A DNA stretch of 64,000 nt from Calycina herbarum (taxonomy: Eukaryota; Ascomycota; Leotiomycetes; Helotiales; Pezizellaceae). Under the pieces are notes generated by a model. That model did not search any database. It was not told where the DNA came from and saw only the letters and a list, made by a program, of their open reading frames with translations. Of this stretch, positions 1-11,829 are shown piece by piece (positions within the stretch are counted from its first letter, which is position 1; every line of letters begins with the position of its first letter). A program made the translations under genes and the position numbers. Location: positions 186,001 to 250,000 of the forward strand of contig LLEY01000059.1 in NCBI GenBank assembly GCA_001414485.1, given 5' to 3'.

Positions 1-14
1 CCTGATTTTCAGAA

Positions 15-2163
15 TCAGCATAAGACAGCCTGGCTTACATATGTGCCTGACAACGTACCAAGAATATTTGTTGAGTCAGAACACCATCCCAGGAATGTTC
101 TTGTCGAGGTTGAATGAAAGCTTTCTTCATTCAGATCTTTGACGAGAAGGCGGGAAGGATAAAGCTCAGCAATTTCCTGGTAACTTATCCGCAGGCCAGG
201 CCTTGTGACAACATGCCATTGCACAGAATCTCCAAATTTCTCAACGGGCACAAACGCGAAAGAGCGCGCTTTGAGTAAAAAGCCGCCTCTAAATTCGGTT
301 GCGATGGGAATTCCCCCGAGGCCAGCCATCATCCCAACTGAGAGCTCCAGACCTTTCTCTCCGTGATCTCGACGTGGAATGGGAAACCCTCGCACAACAA
401 CAGAGTTTCCCACAATCTCATTCCAGCAAGCACCTTGGTCCTCTGCGGTTATCGATATGACTTCAGTAGAAATGCGGAAGACTCGCAAAGGCAGGCCAAA
501 CTGTGAAGAATCTTCCTGGAATGAAGCATAAGAGTGTCCTAAACCAATTGGCGATACTTGACAAGAAGACACTAGCCAAGCTAGCTGTTGAGCAACCATC
601 ACCATAAACTCTTCGGATCCGGTAACTAACATTGTTTTCCCTAATAGGTTGACAATTATATTGCTTTCCGGATCATGTGAGAGAATAGCTGTATCTCATG
701 TTAGCTAGGGATATAGCTCTGTCATGATTAAACTCACAGCCTAATTCAGCATCCTCGGGGTATCTAGAAATGGCTTCTTGCACTGCGTCAAGTAATGCCA
801 GAGAATCCTTCGGCCATCCGGATCCTAGGTAGTCCCGAACTGTTGTCATGTATGCATCGATGGAGGTGCCAGTTATTGCAAGGACGGAACCTAGATCTTG
901 ACGGAGACCCTGTGCATAGTGCTCCCGTAGGAATGTTAAAACATCCCAGTCAATGTAGAACATTGCAGTGTGATGTTTTGCCGGAATTTCTTTTTGGTGG
1001 TTTGGTCCTGGCCTTCGAAGACATAACATAACCCGCTTCTGTATGAGCTGTAGTTGTTCACTGCAGTAATGCTCGAATAATAGTTGAAGATCAGCCACTA
1101 GCTTTTCGAAGGACGGATGTGTTGTCAAGAATTCTTTGGCTTCTCTGTACTTTTCAGGTATGTCGCTAAATTCAGATAACGATGTTGGATGGGATCCTAT
1201 CCCATCACCTTGATCCTGAAGAGCATCCTGGAGAGCATAGAGTCGAGCTATTTCGCTCTTTGTGAATTCCCCGGGAAAAGCGGCGCTCTCAGAGAGCGAC
1301 TGCATCCAATCAATAACAACTTCCCTTGAGGGCTTTCTTTGTGGATTCAACTCGTCAGCTTGGAGAGCAATTTCTGGACGAATTCGATTTTTATCCAAAT
1401 TTAAGTCAACATTATCATCAGAGTCGATGTTGCCAAAAGCTGCCTCAAAAGCTTCAAAGATCTCACTACCCAGAACCCGTATTCGCTTTGCGGCGTGCCG
1501 TTGATTTCGCTGATGAGCGTCGGCTTCTGCTCGTCTTGAAAATCTCTTTAGTAGTTCCTCAAACTGGCGTTTGATGCTCGAGGGCTTTGGATCGTACAGC
1601 TTTGACGGTTTATTGTGAAAACGTTCCAAGATTGCTTTGCAAAATTCCAAGGCAATGTTTCTGTTTTCGATCCGACCCAATTGAGTCAACGTCCCCAAAG
1701 TTATTATTGACTGATGATCCCAATTCGTTTCCGATTTTTCCTGGCGCTCAATACTTACACTTGCAGGATCAACCCTCCCTTTTTCTACCACCTCTTCTTT
1801 CACCAATTCAGGCTTTGAACTGGAGGACTTTGGCCCACTCCCAGAAACAACGTCCCATTCTTCCGCAACGTCTTCTTCCACTAATTCAAGACCCGGACTA
1901 GCATCTTTGGGGGGATCTGATTCCTTGGGCAGTGATGTTGCGGCAGTGGAGGAGAGGGCAACAGTGTGGACGGGGTTCAAACTGTTGCTCACGACTGAGC
2001 TTTCTGTATTCGAAATTGAATCCTTATTCAGGGACGCTGCGTCAGAGCCAGAAACTGCCTTTCTCCCTACAAGTGCTGCACGTTCCTGCCTCTGCCTTTC
2101 CTTAGCAATCGCAATGGCCACTTTGGTGTCTTTTACAGCTTTTTTATGTTTGACCAACGGCAT
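15..2163 (-). CDS. Uncharacterised fungal protein, two exons
   Basis: Proposed model: complement(join(15..640, 738..2163)), 683 residues. The 97-nt intron has a GTGAGT donor and a TTAG acceptor; splicing makes a Trp codon at about residue 476 and joins two frames that otherwise end or start at the intron. The start ATG at 2163 opens a Lys-rich N-terminus (MPLVKHKK), followed by a Ser/Glu-rich low-complexity stretch to about residue 130 and then a mostly helical part. Exon 2 (about 208 residues) is a compact segment with a run resembling RGFPIPRRDHGEKGLE, then GLGGIPIATEFRGG. I have a general impression that such a segment recurs in large fungal proteins of unknown role, but I cannot name a family. 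No signal peptide or membrane helix is visible. It is divergent from the GFA gene. The exon structure is well supported; the function is unknown. Confidence 0.72.
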
Positions 2164-2847
2164 GTTCGTGCTTGTGAATGAGACTAAATGGGCTGGCTAT
2201 GTCTTTACAGGATATGTTCTTTTAGTTGCTAAATAAAAAAGAATATGTAGAAAACGTGCATGTATGAGTATAGAGTGATATTCTATCGTACTTGGGCAAT
2301 TTTGACACCTAACATTTCATCGAGGCAACCGTCGAGCTGAATCGAGTTCGGGAAACCAAGTCAGGCGCCGATTGGCTAGACGGAAATAGATGTACCAAAG
2401 AATTTATCCTTCAAGTCCCTACCAACGCCAAATTCAATTACTGCTTGAGTAGTCGTGACTACAGTAGAGTAGATTAATACCTATTACTGAATTCCATTTA
2501 TTTCTTCTAAGCTATAACGATGAGCCTTATTCATTTTATGTTAACACCGACCATGGTGGACTATAATTTAGAAACAACATATTATTAACACAAAACCTGA
2601 ACAGCATAGCGTATGTATGTATTGTCATATTTTTTCATGGACACCAGACCTTTTGTCAAATTAAGCGTCAGGTGCTTGTAACATATAAGTTGAAATTAGT
2701 TCCGTATTTTCAACTCCACCAATCATGCTGTGCCGGTTAAATCGGACATTCTTTCCACCGATTATCAAGTTCTTCCTATAAATAGTAGCTCTTATGTGGT
2801 GGCATTCATCCACGACAACCTTTTATTCTTCCAACCATCATTACAAG
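2164..2847. promoter_or_regulatory. Divergent intergenic promoter region with TATA box
   Basis: This 684-bp AT-rich spacer separates two divergently transcribed genes. A clear TATAAATA lies at 2777-2784, 63 bp upstream of the GFA-family start codon at 2848, in the + orientation. No coding potential is seen in it. Confidence 0.5.
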
Positions 2848-3311
2848 ATGACATCTTCTCTCCAGATCTACCCTGCCAATTGCCATTGCGGGCAAGTCAT
2901 TTTCACCATCGCCCTACCTGACATCCGGAGCAGCAAGATAATTCGCTGCAATTGCTCCATCTGCACCAAGAATGGTTATCTATTGGTCTACCCCAAGAAA
3001 GAGGACGTCGTATTCAGTGCCGGCGAAGAAATTCTTTCTTCCTATCTCTTCGGAAATCAGAAGAAACCACATAGATTCTGCTCACGATGTGGGACGAGTA
3101 TCTTGATTGATTTTTCGGGGTCGAGTTCTGAGGCTGAGAGGGCTGTTACTGCGGTTAATGTAAGTGGAACTCATATATAAGTTTGGGATATAGACTTATG
3201 TGGTGTTAGATTCGTACGATTGTTGGGATTGAGGATATGTTGGGGGAGTTGGAATTCCGAGATGTGGATGGGAAAAACAAACTTGGTCCTTCTTACCAGA
3301 TCCCACAGTAG
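2848..3311 (+). CDS. GFA/CENP-V family zinc protein
   Basis: Model: join(2848..3159, 3210..3311), 137 residues; the 50-nt intron has a GTAAGT donor and a TTAG acceptor, phase 0. This is the glutathione-dependent formaldehyde-activating enzyme (GFA)/CENP-V fold. Zinc-ligand cysteines are visible at 12 and 14 (CHC), 34, 36 and 39 (CNCSIC), and 78 and 81 (FCSRCG). After splicing the protein ends with VNIRTI and a short ELEFRDVDGKN tail, as small fungal GFA proteins do. An in-frame upstream ATG exists, but the start at 2848 sits directly before the conserved N-terminus and 63 bp after a TATA box. Members are usually annotated as putative formaldehyde-glutathione adduct enzymes; the real substrate here is unknown. 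The length is normal for the single-domain family. Confidence 0.88.
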
Positions 3312-4977
3312 AAAACGCGCTATGTTTTCTAAGAATACGAGCGGTAAGAATAAGGGATGGTGATGGTGTACAGAGAGAAATGAATGAAAACTTCACTCAA
3401 GTCCACTGAAATCTAAAATGACAAAGGATACCAAGTTAGCTTTCAGTGTGTGTGTAGGTGGTGTTGGGATCCCAATATACATTTCAAAGAGTGAATAGAA
3501 AGACTCCATCCCTGTAGAACCCTGGGCCACAAATCTCCACTTATTACCCCTTTCAATCAAAGTCACAAATAAGCAACTTGTTCTCGCCTTTCGAGGCAAA
3601 GGACACAGCGACATGGGGGAGCCAGGCTTGGTGCCAGTCCAAAACATATGCTGTGTTCTGGTGGATCGAGGACGACAAGAGTAAGCTAAAATCAACCCTC
3701 GGGGCTAACTCTCTTTCAACAAAAATGTCGATAAAAATAGATAGATAAGATAGATAGAAAGAGGGAAAAAAGAAAGAGGAAGAAAAGAGAGAGAAGATGG
3801 ATATGGAACATTCAATATAAATAGACTTTATTATCTCAGGTATGTTATCCCTCCTATTGTTTATTACTAATTTCAAGATTTCGTGTGGATTTTGTGGGAT
3901 TATTAGAAATATATTCTATGGAAATGAGTTTAATTCCCATAGTGTAGTGAGCTAGTCTTACAGCAGAATATATTTTTGTCTTTTTTGGGAGTATTAATGG
4001 TCTTGGAAGTAAGCTAAAGGAAGAGTATGGAGACCTCCAGCAAAACAAAAGAAAAAATAGAATCTGAATCGACTGTCCCATGGCATCAAGTAGGAAGGAG
4101 AAGGGAAATACTTACAGTGAAATAGACAGACCCCAATGTTGCACCTCCTTGGCCCTAGGCCACATGAATTTGTTGTTTTTTAGTTTTTTTCAATTTTTTT
4201 ATCGGACCTCGAAGCATAGCTTGACTGAATCTCTCCAGCCCAATTCCTCCCGCGGACCATCCCCCACACATCACATGGTTTAGGATCCATCCATTAGTCC
4301 TATCCATGCCACGGTGTTTCTCTTTTGTTGGTTATTTGAAGATATTATCACATAAATTGCATTTTAGTGACCACATCCATCTGGCCACCAGAATAGACAG
4401 GGAAGGAAACTTTGCGCAAGCACATGTCGCTTGCTGCAAGAAGAGTTGTCGACAAAGGAGAGCGGTTTACGGTTGTTGAAGGACCGTGATTATTAAAGTG
4501 TCGACTATTTGATGTTAGCAAGAACGTTTTATGTTTACCAGTGGGCCACTGATTGGATTCTATTTGTTCAGGTGGTACCTTATCTTGCTTATATACCAAG
4601 GGGTTTGGGATTAATTGCGGGTATTATAGTGAGGACTTGGTGTAGTGTATCAAAGTGTAGAGTGATGGTTGGTTGGAGAAGGTGGAAATTTACATGAAGC
4701 CAGAGGGAAATCTAGAGTGGGAAGGAAATTTCTCACCCTGTGATTTATTCACTGATTTTCTGACAAGAGCGCATAGGCAGCCTTGTATCCTTCGTGAGAA
4801 CTTGCCATATGCTCTGCCTCACCTTCGGAGGGCATTTACTGTGCTGTCGAGGTTTTTAGTGGGGCCCTTTCAACAGGAAGGCACCACCCAACACTTCAAC
4901 ATCCTTCCCGCACGTCAAAATCCTACTTTGTTCAACCTCCCCTAAATCGCGACAACCTGAACAAAGTAGAAGTCCAC
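3312..4977. other. Intergenic, no gene seen
   Basis: Only short random frames occur on either strand. A GATA-type simple repeat with adjoining purine-rich DNA lies at about 3737-3796, and a T-rich run at about 4173-4200. The last few hundred bases are the promoter and 5' leader of the homeodomain-like gene at 4978. Confidence 0.6.
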
Positions 4978-5782
4978 ATGACTTCTTCTTTCACCCCCAT
5001 CAACAAAGTTGATGCTAACATGGCTTCCTCTTTCAGCCCAACCCAGTTGGGCATACTGGAGTTCCACTGGGACCAGCACGCATTCATGGGACGCGCCAGA
5101 CCACCATCGGGACGGAGCAAAGCAATTGCACAAGAGCTATCTGAGAATGGCCCTCAAGTCACCGCGCAAAGTGTTGGAAGGTTAGAGCACCCTCCGTTTA
5201 TTCCAAAATATCCACTGACATGTTCATAGGTACTATGGAGCGCGCCTTGCAGAAGCCAAGGGTATTTCCAAGGCACCCTCCCCCGATAGAGTGATGATGA
5301 AGCTAACGCGTACTCTCCAAGGCCGAACCCCACAAACAGCCAAAACCCCCGAGCAGCTTCAACTCTTGAACGAGAGCTGGGACCGTGATCCATATCCAAC
5401 AACCGGACAGACCATACTTCTAGTTCACCACACGGGTCTAACGAAGAATCAAGTCCAAACTTGGTTCAGCCAAAAGCGGGAGAAGATTACTAGAACCGGC
5501 GGGGCTCTCACTTCATCCAATGGACCTGGTAAGCTTAGGCAAGAGGCAGTGTTGTTCTGGCAAAGATACGAGTACAACCCTGATAGAATGGTGAAGGGTT
5601 TGACGAATGGAAGAATCGATCACAAAACCGGCATCCGTAAAGCCTTTATCAATTATGAGGACTTCGAAGAATTCTACGACGATGCTATTCGTAGTATCTT
5701 CCCCGAGGACGATCCGATGGAGGCATGGGAGTACTTTGGAGAGTTGACTCATGAGGAATTCTTGGAGTGGTTGGAAGATTGA
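4978..5782 (+). CDS. Homeodomain-like protein 1 (two helix-turn-helix segments)
   Basis: Model: join(4978..5180, 5230..5782), 251 residues; the 49-nt intron restores the frame (Arg68 is the split codon). The best segment is residues about 101-158: a homeodomain-like three-helix unit with PTTGQ between helices 1 and 2 and the recognition helix ending WFSQKRE (146-152). The invariant homeodomain Asn of WFxN is Gln here (149). Residues about 17-77 look like a second, degenerate unit ending VGRYYGARLAE. A 29-residue module (174-202) follows, sharing W..Y.Y.P...... L..G.ID..TG with the gene at 6907. The C-terminus is acidic and rich in Phe/Trp/Glu, like an activation-type tail. I infer a nuclear DNA-binding protein. 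It is a tandem paralogue of the next gene. Confidence 0.75.
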
Positions 5783-6906
5783 GGTCGACATAGAAGAAAC
5801 AGATGGATTGGCAAGGGACGATGGTTCAGCCGAGCGGGAGGAGTTATGGACGTGGCTACGATTTGACATAGGGGCTCTTGCATTCCAGCCACCGTCAAGA
5901 TGATGTAACATTCACACATTGCAGCTTGGTTGGGGTTTACGGTTGCATGTTGCATAAAGATCTTCCAAGTTTGATATAATTGCACAGACTGGTGGTTGGT
6001 GGATTCGGGCCAGCCAACCAAACATATCAAGGAAGTACGCAGGGAGGAGGTAGTCGACTAGACAGAATGATACTGAGAACTTCCCAAATTTCTTTTCTCG
6101 GATCTGCTGCGTAGTGTGCATTGAACAAGAACAATCACTCTTTCCTCAAGTTTAAATTTGCAAGGTGACGAATTTAGCTTATAGGACTTGTCACGTAAGA
6201 GGACATGTCGGAAGATATTATTCTACTCTATTTGTACTATAAAAGATTTAACGTTACGATTCGCAATTTTCTATTTGCGATTTAGTTGTCATTAGCGTTT
6301 GGTACATTTGTAGTTTAGACACTTGAGAGTTGAACTCGGTCTCAATGCTATCTTCAAAGTTCGAGGGAATAGTATGTGTATTTTGAAGAGAATTCTCCAA
6401 TGAGACCCAATTTTCTTATAACAACACTATAAGTATGAATCCAAAGTTCATATGTTTAATTCCCTATTAAACTCAAATTCAAAGTCTCAGCCGGCTAACC
6501 GTAAGTAAAAGAAAATTCTAGCTGATTAGTTTCTCTGAAAATTTACTTGCCAATCTGCTCAAAACACAAACAACTAGTCTTGAGAGAATGATCACAGTCT
6601 TATGTGCCATCATTCATTGCCTAACAATCCACCAAGCATGTACTTTAATACAGCCCAGTGAATATATCCATGTGGCTTGTGACCAGTAAACCAAAATTCA
6701 CCTCAAGCTTGCTCGCTACAAGGTCACATGCCCAGCACTTGACGAAGCGCAAGAAGAGTACAAATATCAGAGCACAATCCAGTCATCAACCTCTCCTTCC
6801 ACCTCCACAACACTCAAACCCCAAAGTTAAGAAATCATCACGAGACCAAACTCACATCGCAACCTAAATCACAATCCACCCAATCACCTCCACCCAACTT
6901 ATCAAA
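5783..6906. other. Spacer between the two homeodomain paralogues
   Basis: 1.1 kb with no convincing frame. The middle (about 6130-6560) is AT-rich. The last 200 bp are C/A-rich and carry the promoter and leader of the downstream gene. No repeat linking the two paralogues is visible outside their coding regions. Confidence 0.5.
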
Positions 6907-7443
6907 ATGAGACGCACCCCGTTCACCACTGAGCAAAACAAAGCTCTCCGAGAAACCTGGGCTAAGGAAAACAACCCAACCACCGGACAAGAAATCCTCA
7001 TCGCTCACGAAACCGGCTTATCGAAAGACCAAATCTGTCGCTGGTTCTGCAACAAGAGAAACCAAGCTCGGACGAAAGGCGAGGTGGAGGTTACGAAGAA
7101 TGGAACAAAGCATCCGCATGTGGCGGCGAGAATGTGGTATGCGTATCGGTATGATCCTGAGGATTTCATTGCGAAGTTGAAGGCGGGGAAGATTGATCCT
7201 GCTACTGGGAAGGAGATTCGTTTGGGGGAGCGGGGTATGGGAGGAGAGAAGGTCGTGAATGGAGGAGAGGTGAATGGTGGTGGTCAGGGAAAGACTAAGG
7301 GTGGTGGAGAGGAGGATGATGAAAATGAGGAAGAGGAAAATGGCGATGCGGAAAAGGAGGTCTCACAACCAACGATTCTTCAGAAGCGGAAGCGCGACAA
7401 ATCAGACGAGAAGCAACTGGAAAGCAAACTACAAAAGTTGTAG
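6907..7443 (+). CDS. Homeodomain-like protein 2, paralogue of the upstream gene
   Basis: A single exon of 178 residues. Residues 3-57 form a homeodomain-like unit: FTTEQ, then PTTGQEILIAHETGLSKDQ, then the recognition helix with WFCNKR (46-51). Here the canonical Asn (49) is kept, unlike in the upstream paralogue. Residues 73-101 match the extra module of the paralogue (AARMWYAYRYDP ... GKIDPATG). The rest is low complexity: a Gly/Asn-rich linker, an acidic Glu/Asp/Asn run at about 130-150, and a basic tail with KRKRDK that could be a nuclear localisation signal. The start at 6907 (AAAATGAG) immediately precedes the domain. I infer a nuclear DNA-binding regulator; the target is unknown. It is the shorter member of a tandem pair. 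Confidence 0.78.
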   Translation: MRRTPFTTEQNKALRETWAKENNPTTGQEILIAHETGLSKDQICRWFCNKRNQARTKGEVEVTKNGTKHPHVAARMWYAYRYDPEDFIAKLKAGKIDPATGKEIRLGERGMGGEKVVNGGEVNGGGQGKTKGGGEEDDENEEEENGDAEKEVSQPTILQKRKRDKSDEKQLESKLQKL

Positions 7444-7890
7444 GACCTTGACACATGAAAGTAGATCATGATCAAGGTACTGCAAGCTTATAACCATCGA
7501 ACTTCTCAGACCTACGACGAACTGTACGGATCAAGAAAAGGCAGCTAACCGAGAATATGAAGGACATAAGCGAAAATGGATTGACTCAAGGACTTATGTA
7601 GCACTACCACATAGAAGGACCTGACTGTCTAGAAATTGATACCCCTTTTCCTTAAAATTTGTAAGAAAATGAAAACCTCGATGACATGTCGTTGGAAATC
7701 CCATTGCGGGAGCCGGAATAAAACTTATCCACTTTACCAAGCCTTAACTCCGAAAGGGAGCCGAAAGAAGGTGGGGTAGTTCTCCACATCTCACGCCGTC
7801 CAGGTGATTTGTCAACACTAACTCAGCTATAACAACTCTCTCCCCCTTCAATACCCTCAATCTCCTCAATCCTCAGATTCATTGAAATAC
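7444..7890. other. Intergenic, promoter of the quinone oxidoreductase gene
   Basis: No gene is seen. The last 100 bp are C/T-rich, as fungal 5' leaders often are. A TTG at 7882 is in frame with the next gene but is not a credible start, because a proper ATG follows at 7891. Confidence 0.5.
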
Positions 7891-9241
7891 ATGTCCATTC
7901 GCCTCCTTACAAGAAGTTTCCTCCCCCGTCTCTCGCAACTAAAAGCGCAAACCCAATTCCGACCCCTCACTTACCCCACAATCCGCACCTTCACCATGCC
8001 ACCAATCCCCAAAACCATGAAGGGAGTTCTCATCGAGAAAACAGGCGGAGTAGAGGTTCTGCAATATAAAACCGATCTCCCGGTTCCTTCTCCGAAGCAA
8101 GGAGAGATCTTGGTGAAGAATGAGTTTATTGGGATTAATTATATTGATACGTATGTTTTGCCCTCTTTTCCTCCATTTCCCTTCCATTTCCCTTCCATTT
8201 CATCCCAACCACCTTCCCCCCCCCTTTTCTATTCAATTCAACCCAGCAAAGGAAGTAGAGGAACACTGCTAATAAAATAAAACAGCTACTTCCGCACCGG
8301 CCTCTACCCCGCGCCCAAACCCGAAATCCTAGGTCGCGAAGCAGAAGGAACCGTCCTCGCCCTCGGCCCAGGCAACGTCCTCTCAATAAAAGAAGGCTCC
8401 CGCGTAGCCTGGCTCGGAATCTCCGCATACGCAGAATACAGCGCAGTCCCAGCTTCAAAGGCTTATGTCCTCCCGGCCTCACTCCCCGCAGGCATCGGAG
8501 CAGCAGCTCTTCTCCAAGGTCTCACAGCCCTAACCCTCATCCGCGAAGCCCACCCCGTCCAAAAAGGGGACTGGGTCCTCGTCCATGCCGCGGCAGGCGG
8601 CGTAGGTCTTTTGCTCTGCCAACTTTTGAAAGCTGTCGGCGCACATACAATAGGCACCTCCTCCTCGCAAGCAAAAATGGACGAAGCCCTCGCCAACGGC
8701 GCAGAGGTAATGGTCAATTATAAAGAGGAGAAAGACTTCGTCGGAAAGATCAAAGAGATTACCGGTGGTAAGGGAGTCATTGCTGTCTTTGATAGCACAG
8801 GCAAGGATCAATTTGAGAATGATCTCGAGGTTTTGAGTAGGAAGGGGACTTTGGTTAGTTTTGGGAATAGTGTGAGTAGCTTCCTTTCTCTTTTGTTTGA
8901 ATATACTGGGGAAGGGTGAGGAGAGGGAGGGAGGGAGGGACGAGAGTAAATTGGAGGGGAATCTTGAAGAAAAAGCTAATTTGTAATAGTCCGGAACCGT
9001 CCCCCCATTTGTAATCTCGAAACTCGCCGGAAAGAATTTGAAATTACTCAGACCAACACTCTTCAACTACATCTACACCCGCGAAGAGTACGAGAAATAC
9101 TGCGGCGAACTCTTCGATTTCATCCTCAAAGACAAAATGAACGTTAAGATCCACGAGACGTACCCACTCGCTGACATCCAAAGAGCACACACGGATATTG
9201 AAAGCAGGAAGACGACAGGGAAGTTACTTTTGAGACCTTAA
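7891..9241 (+). CDS. NADPH:quinone oxidoreductase, zeta-crystallin type
   Basis: Model: join(7891..8150, 8286..8871, 8990..9241), 365 residues; introns of 135 and 118 nt with GTATGT and GTGAGT donors. It is a medium-chain dehydrogenase/reductase of the quinone reductase branch: an N-terminal GroES-like domain (VEVLQY, NYIDTYFRTGLY), then a Rossmann domain with the nucleotide-binding AAAGGVG at 188-194. The C-terminus ends KTTGKLLLRP, as in yeast Zta1-type enzymes, and no zinc-binding Cys/His set is seen, so a zinc-free quinone reductase fits. It reduces quinones with NADPH. The first 35 residues are rich in Arg/Ser/Thr/Leu with no acidic residue, like a mitochondrial presequence; a second ATG at 7996 (MPPIPKTM) would give a cytosolic form. 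It converges on the epimerase gene with 130 bp between. Confidence 0.9.
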
Positions 9242-9371
9242 ATTGGGTGGTTCTATAGCTGTAAAATAAATTGAAGTAAAAGATTTTCTATACTGCTGTT
9301 CTATCTTTTTTCCTTTCGCATGCTTGTGAAAATGCCAAAAAAATGCCATCAAACCTCGAGGAATTAAACCC

Positions 9372-10592
<1,221 letters not shown>

Positions 10593-11829
10593 GATTGTTG
10601 TGAGAGGGATTAAGAGGGGGGGGAATGTGTATGTCGTAGAGAGGGATTCAGATGTGAGATGTAAGTATCTTGGTGGGGTGCAGGGAGACTAGAATTTGGA
10701 GCCAGGCTGGTGGGAGGTGAGTTCCCCTCTAATTTCTGACCTATGCCTATCACCCCACCGCCCCGAAAAGATGCAGCAGCATGACGACGAGCATTGTTTC
10801 AGAAATCTCAAACGGAGAAAGGAAGTTTACACCCCTGATACTGGATGTAGACTTGCATGCTTATATATACTGGAAATTGCTTTATAAAAAAAAGAAAATA
10901 CAATATTGTAAATAGAGGGGTAGTTGGAAACATGTGTCTATCGTTATCGAGTTGACACACCCAAATTCAGGGTCTTTCCCCGCGGCAGTGGGTTGATAAA
11001 GCGGCACTGATACTGTCTCGAAGAAACTCGAAGAAACTCCAAGTCAGTTTTCTCAAAGAAGCTACGCAAAAGGCAAGTCTTCTAGAAACAAGATTTCTTA
11101 GTTCATTCTGCTGCTCTGCCAAGAACGGATCTACAATGCTATTTACTTTGCAATTGACAATGTTGAAGTTTTGTTGAAATACTTCCTAATAATATAGTTT
11201 AGCTTTTCAACTCTACATATTTCTATCTATTTTAAACGGAAATCACTTCATAGTTAGGTACTTGTACGCTTGGACACAAAAGTGTCCTTCACTGGTGTGG
11301 CTGATTCATCTGTGGCTGATTATCTGTGGCTGAATGCTTGGCACTCACAACCTCGGCGCGTCGCTTCCCCGGAAGCGGCGTCGCGATGTTTTCCAGACTG
11401 GCAAGGCGGGCGCAACGCAACCAAACGCAAACAATGAGATTTGCTCTTTCTGCTTGCAGAGGGCCAGCACCTTATTCTTTGTCCAGCTCCTTCCCTTTCT
11501 TCCATTCACCACAATTAGAACCTTAATGGGTGCGTCACTTACAGGCCTCCCCCCCGAACCAGAATGCCTTTGACTTGCATTCTCGACCAACCTCCTCGTC
11601 GACCTTGTCCTCGACGACATCGACCTCAAAATTGAATCAAGAGTCCTCGATCCCGTATTCACCACCATCTTCCTTCGAGACCAGACCTCTACAATTCACC
11701 CAAGTCTACACGATTGCTCGCGCACACGCAAGCCTGATTTTAAATCCAACCCCAAATTTATAATTGGCGATTCATTTCCATCACCCATTCATTGCACATT
11801 AATCGCAACACTCAACAACAACCATCATA
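10593..11829. promoter_or_regulatory. Divergent intergenic region, epimerase/SUN gene
   Basis: 1.2 kb separates the two start codons. An AT-rich core (about 10860-11260) contains A-runs and AT stretches. Near 11300-11340 a short tandem 'gtggctgatt' motif is repeated three times (about 11297-11335). No gene of its own is seen; frames of 60-110 codons at 11.3-11.7 kb lie in the presumed leader of the SUN gene and look random. Confidence 0.45.
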
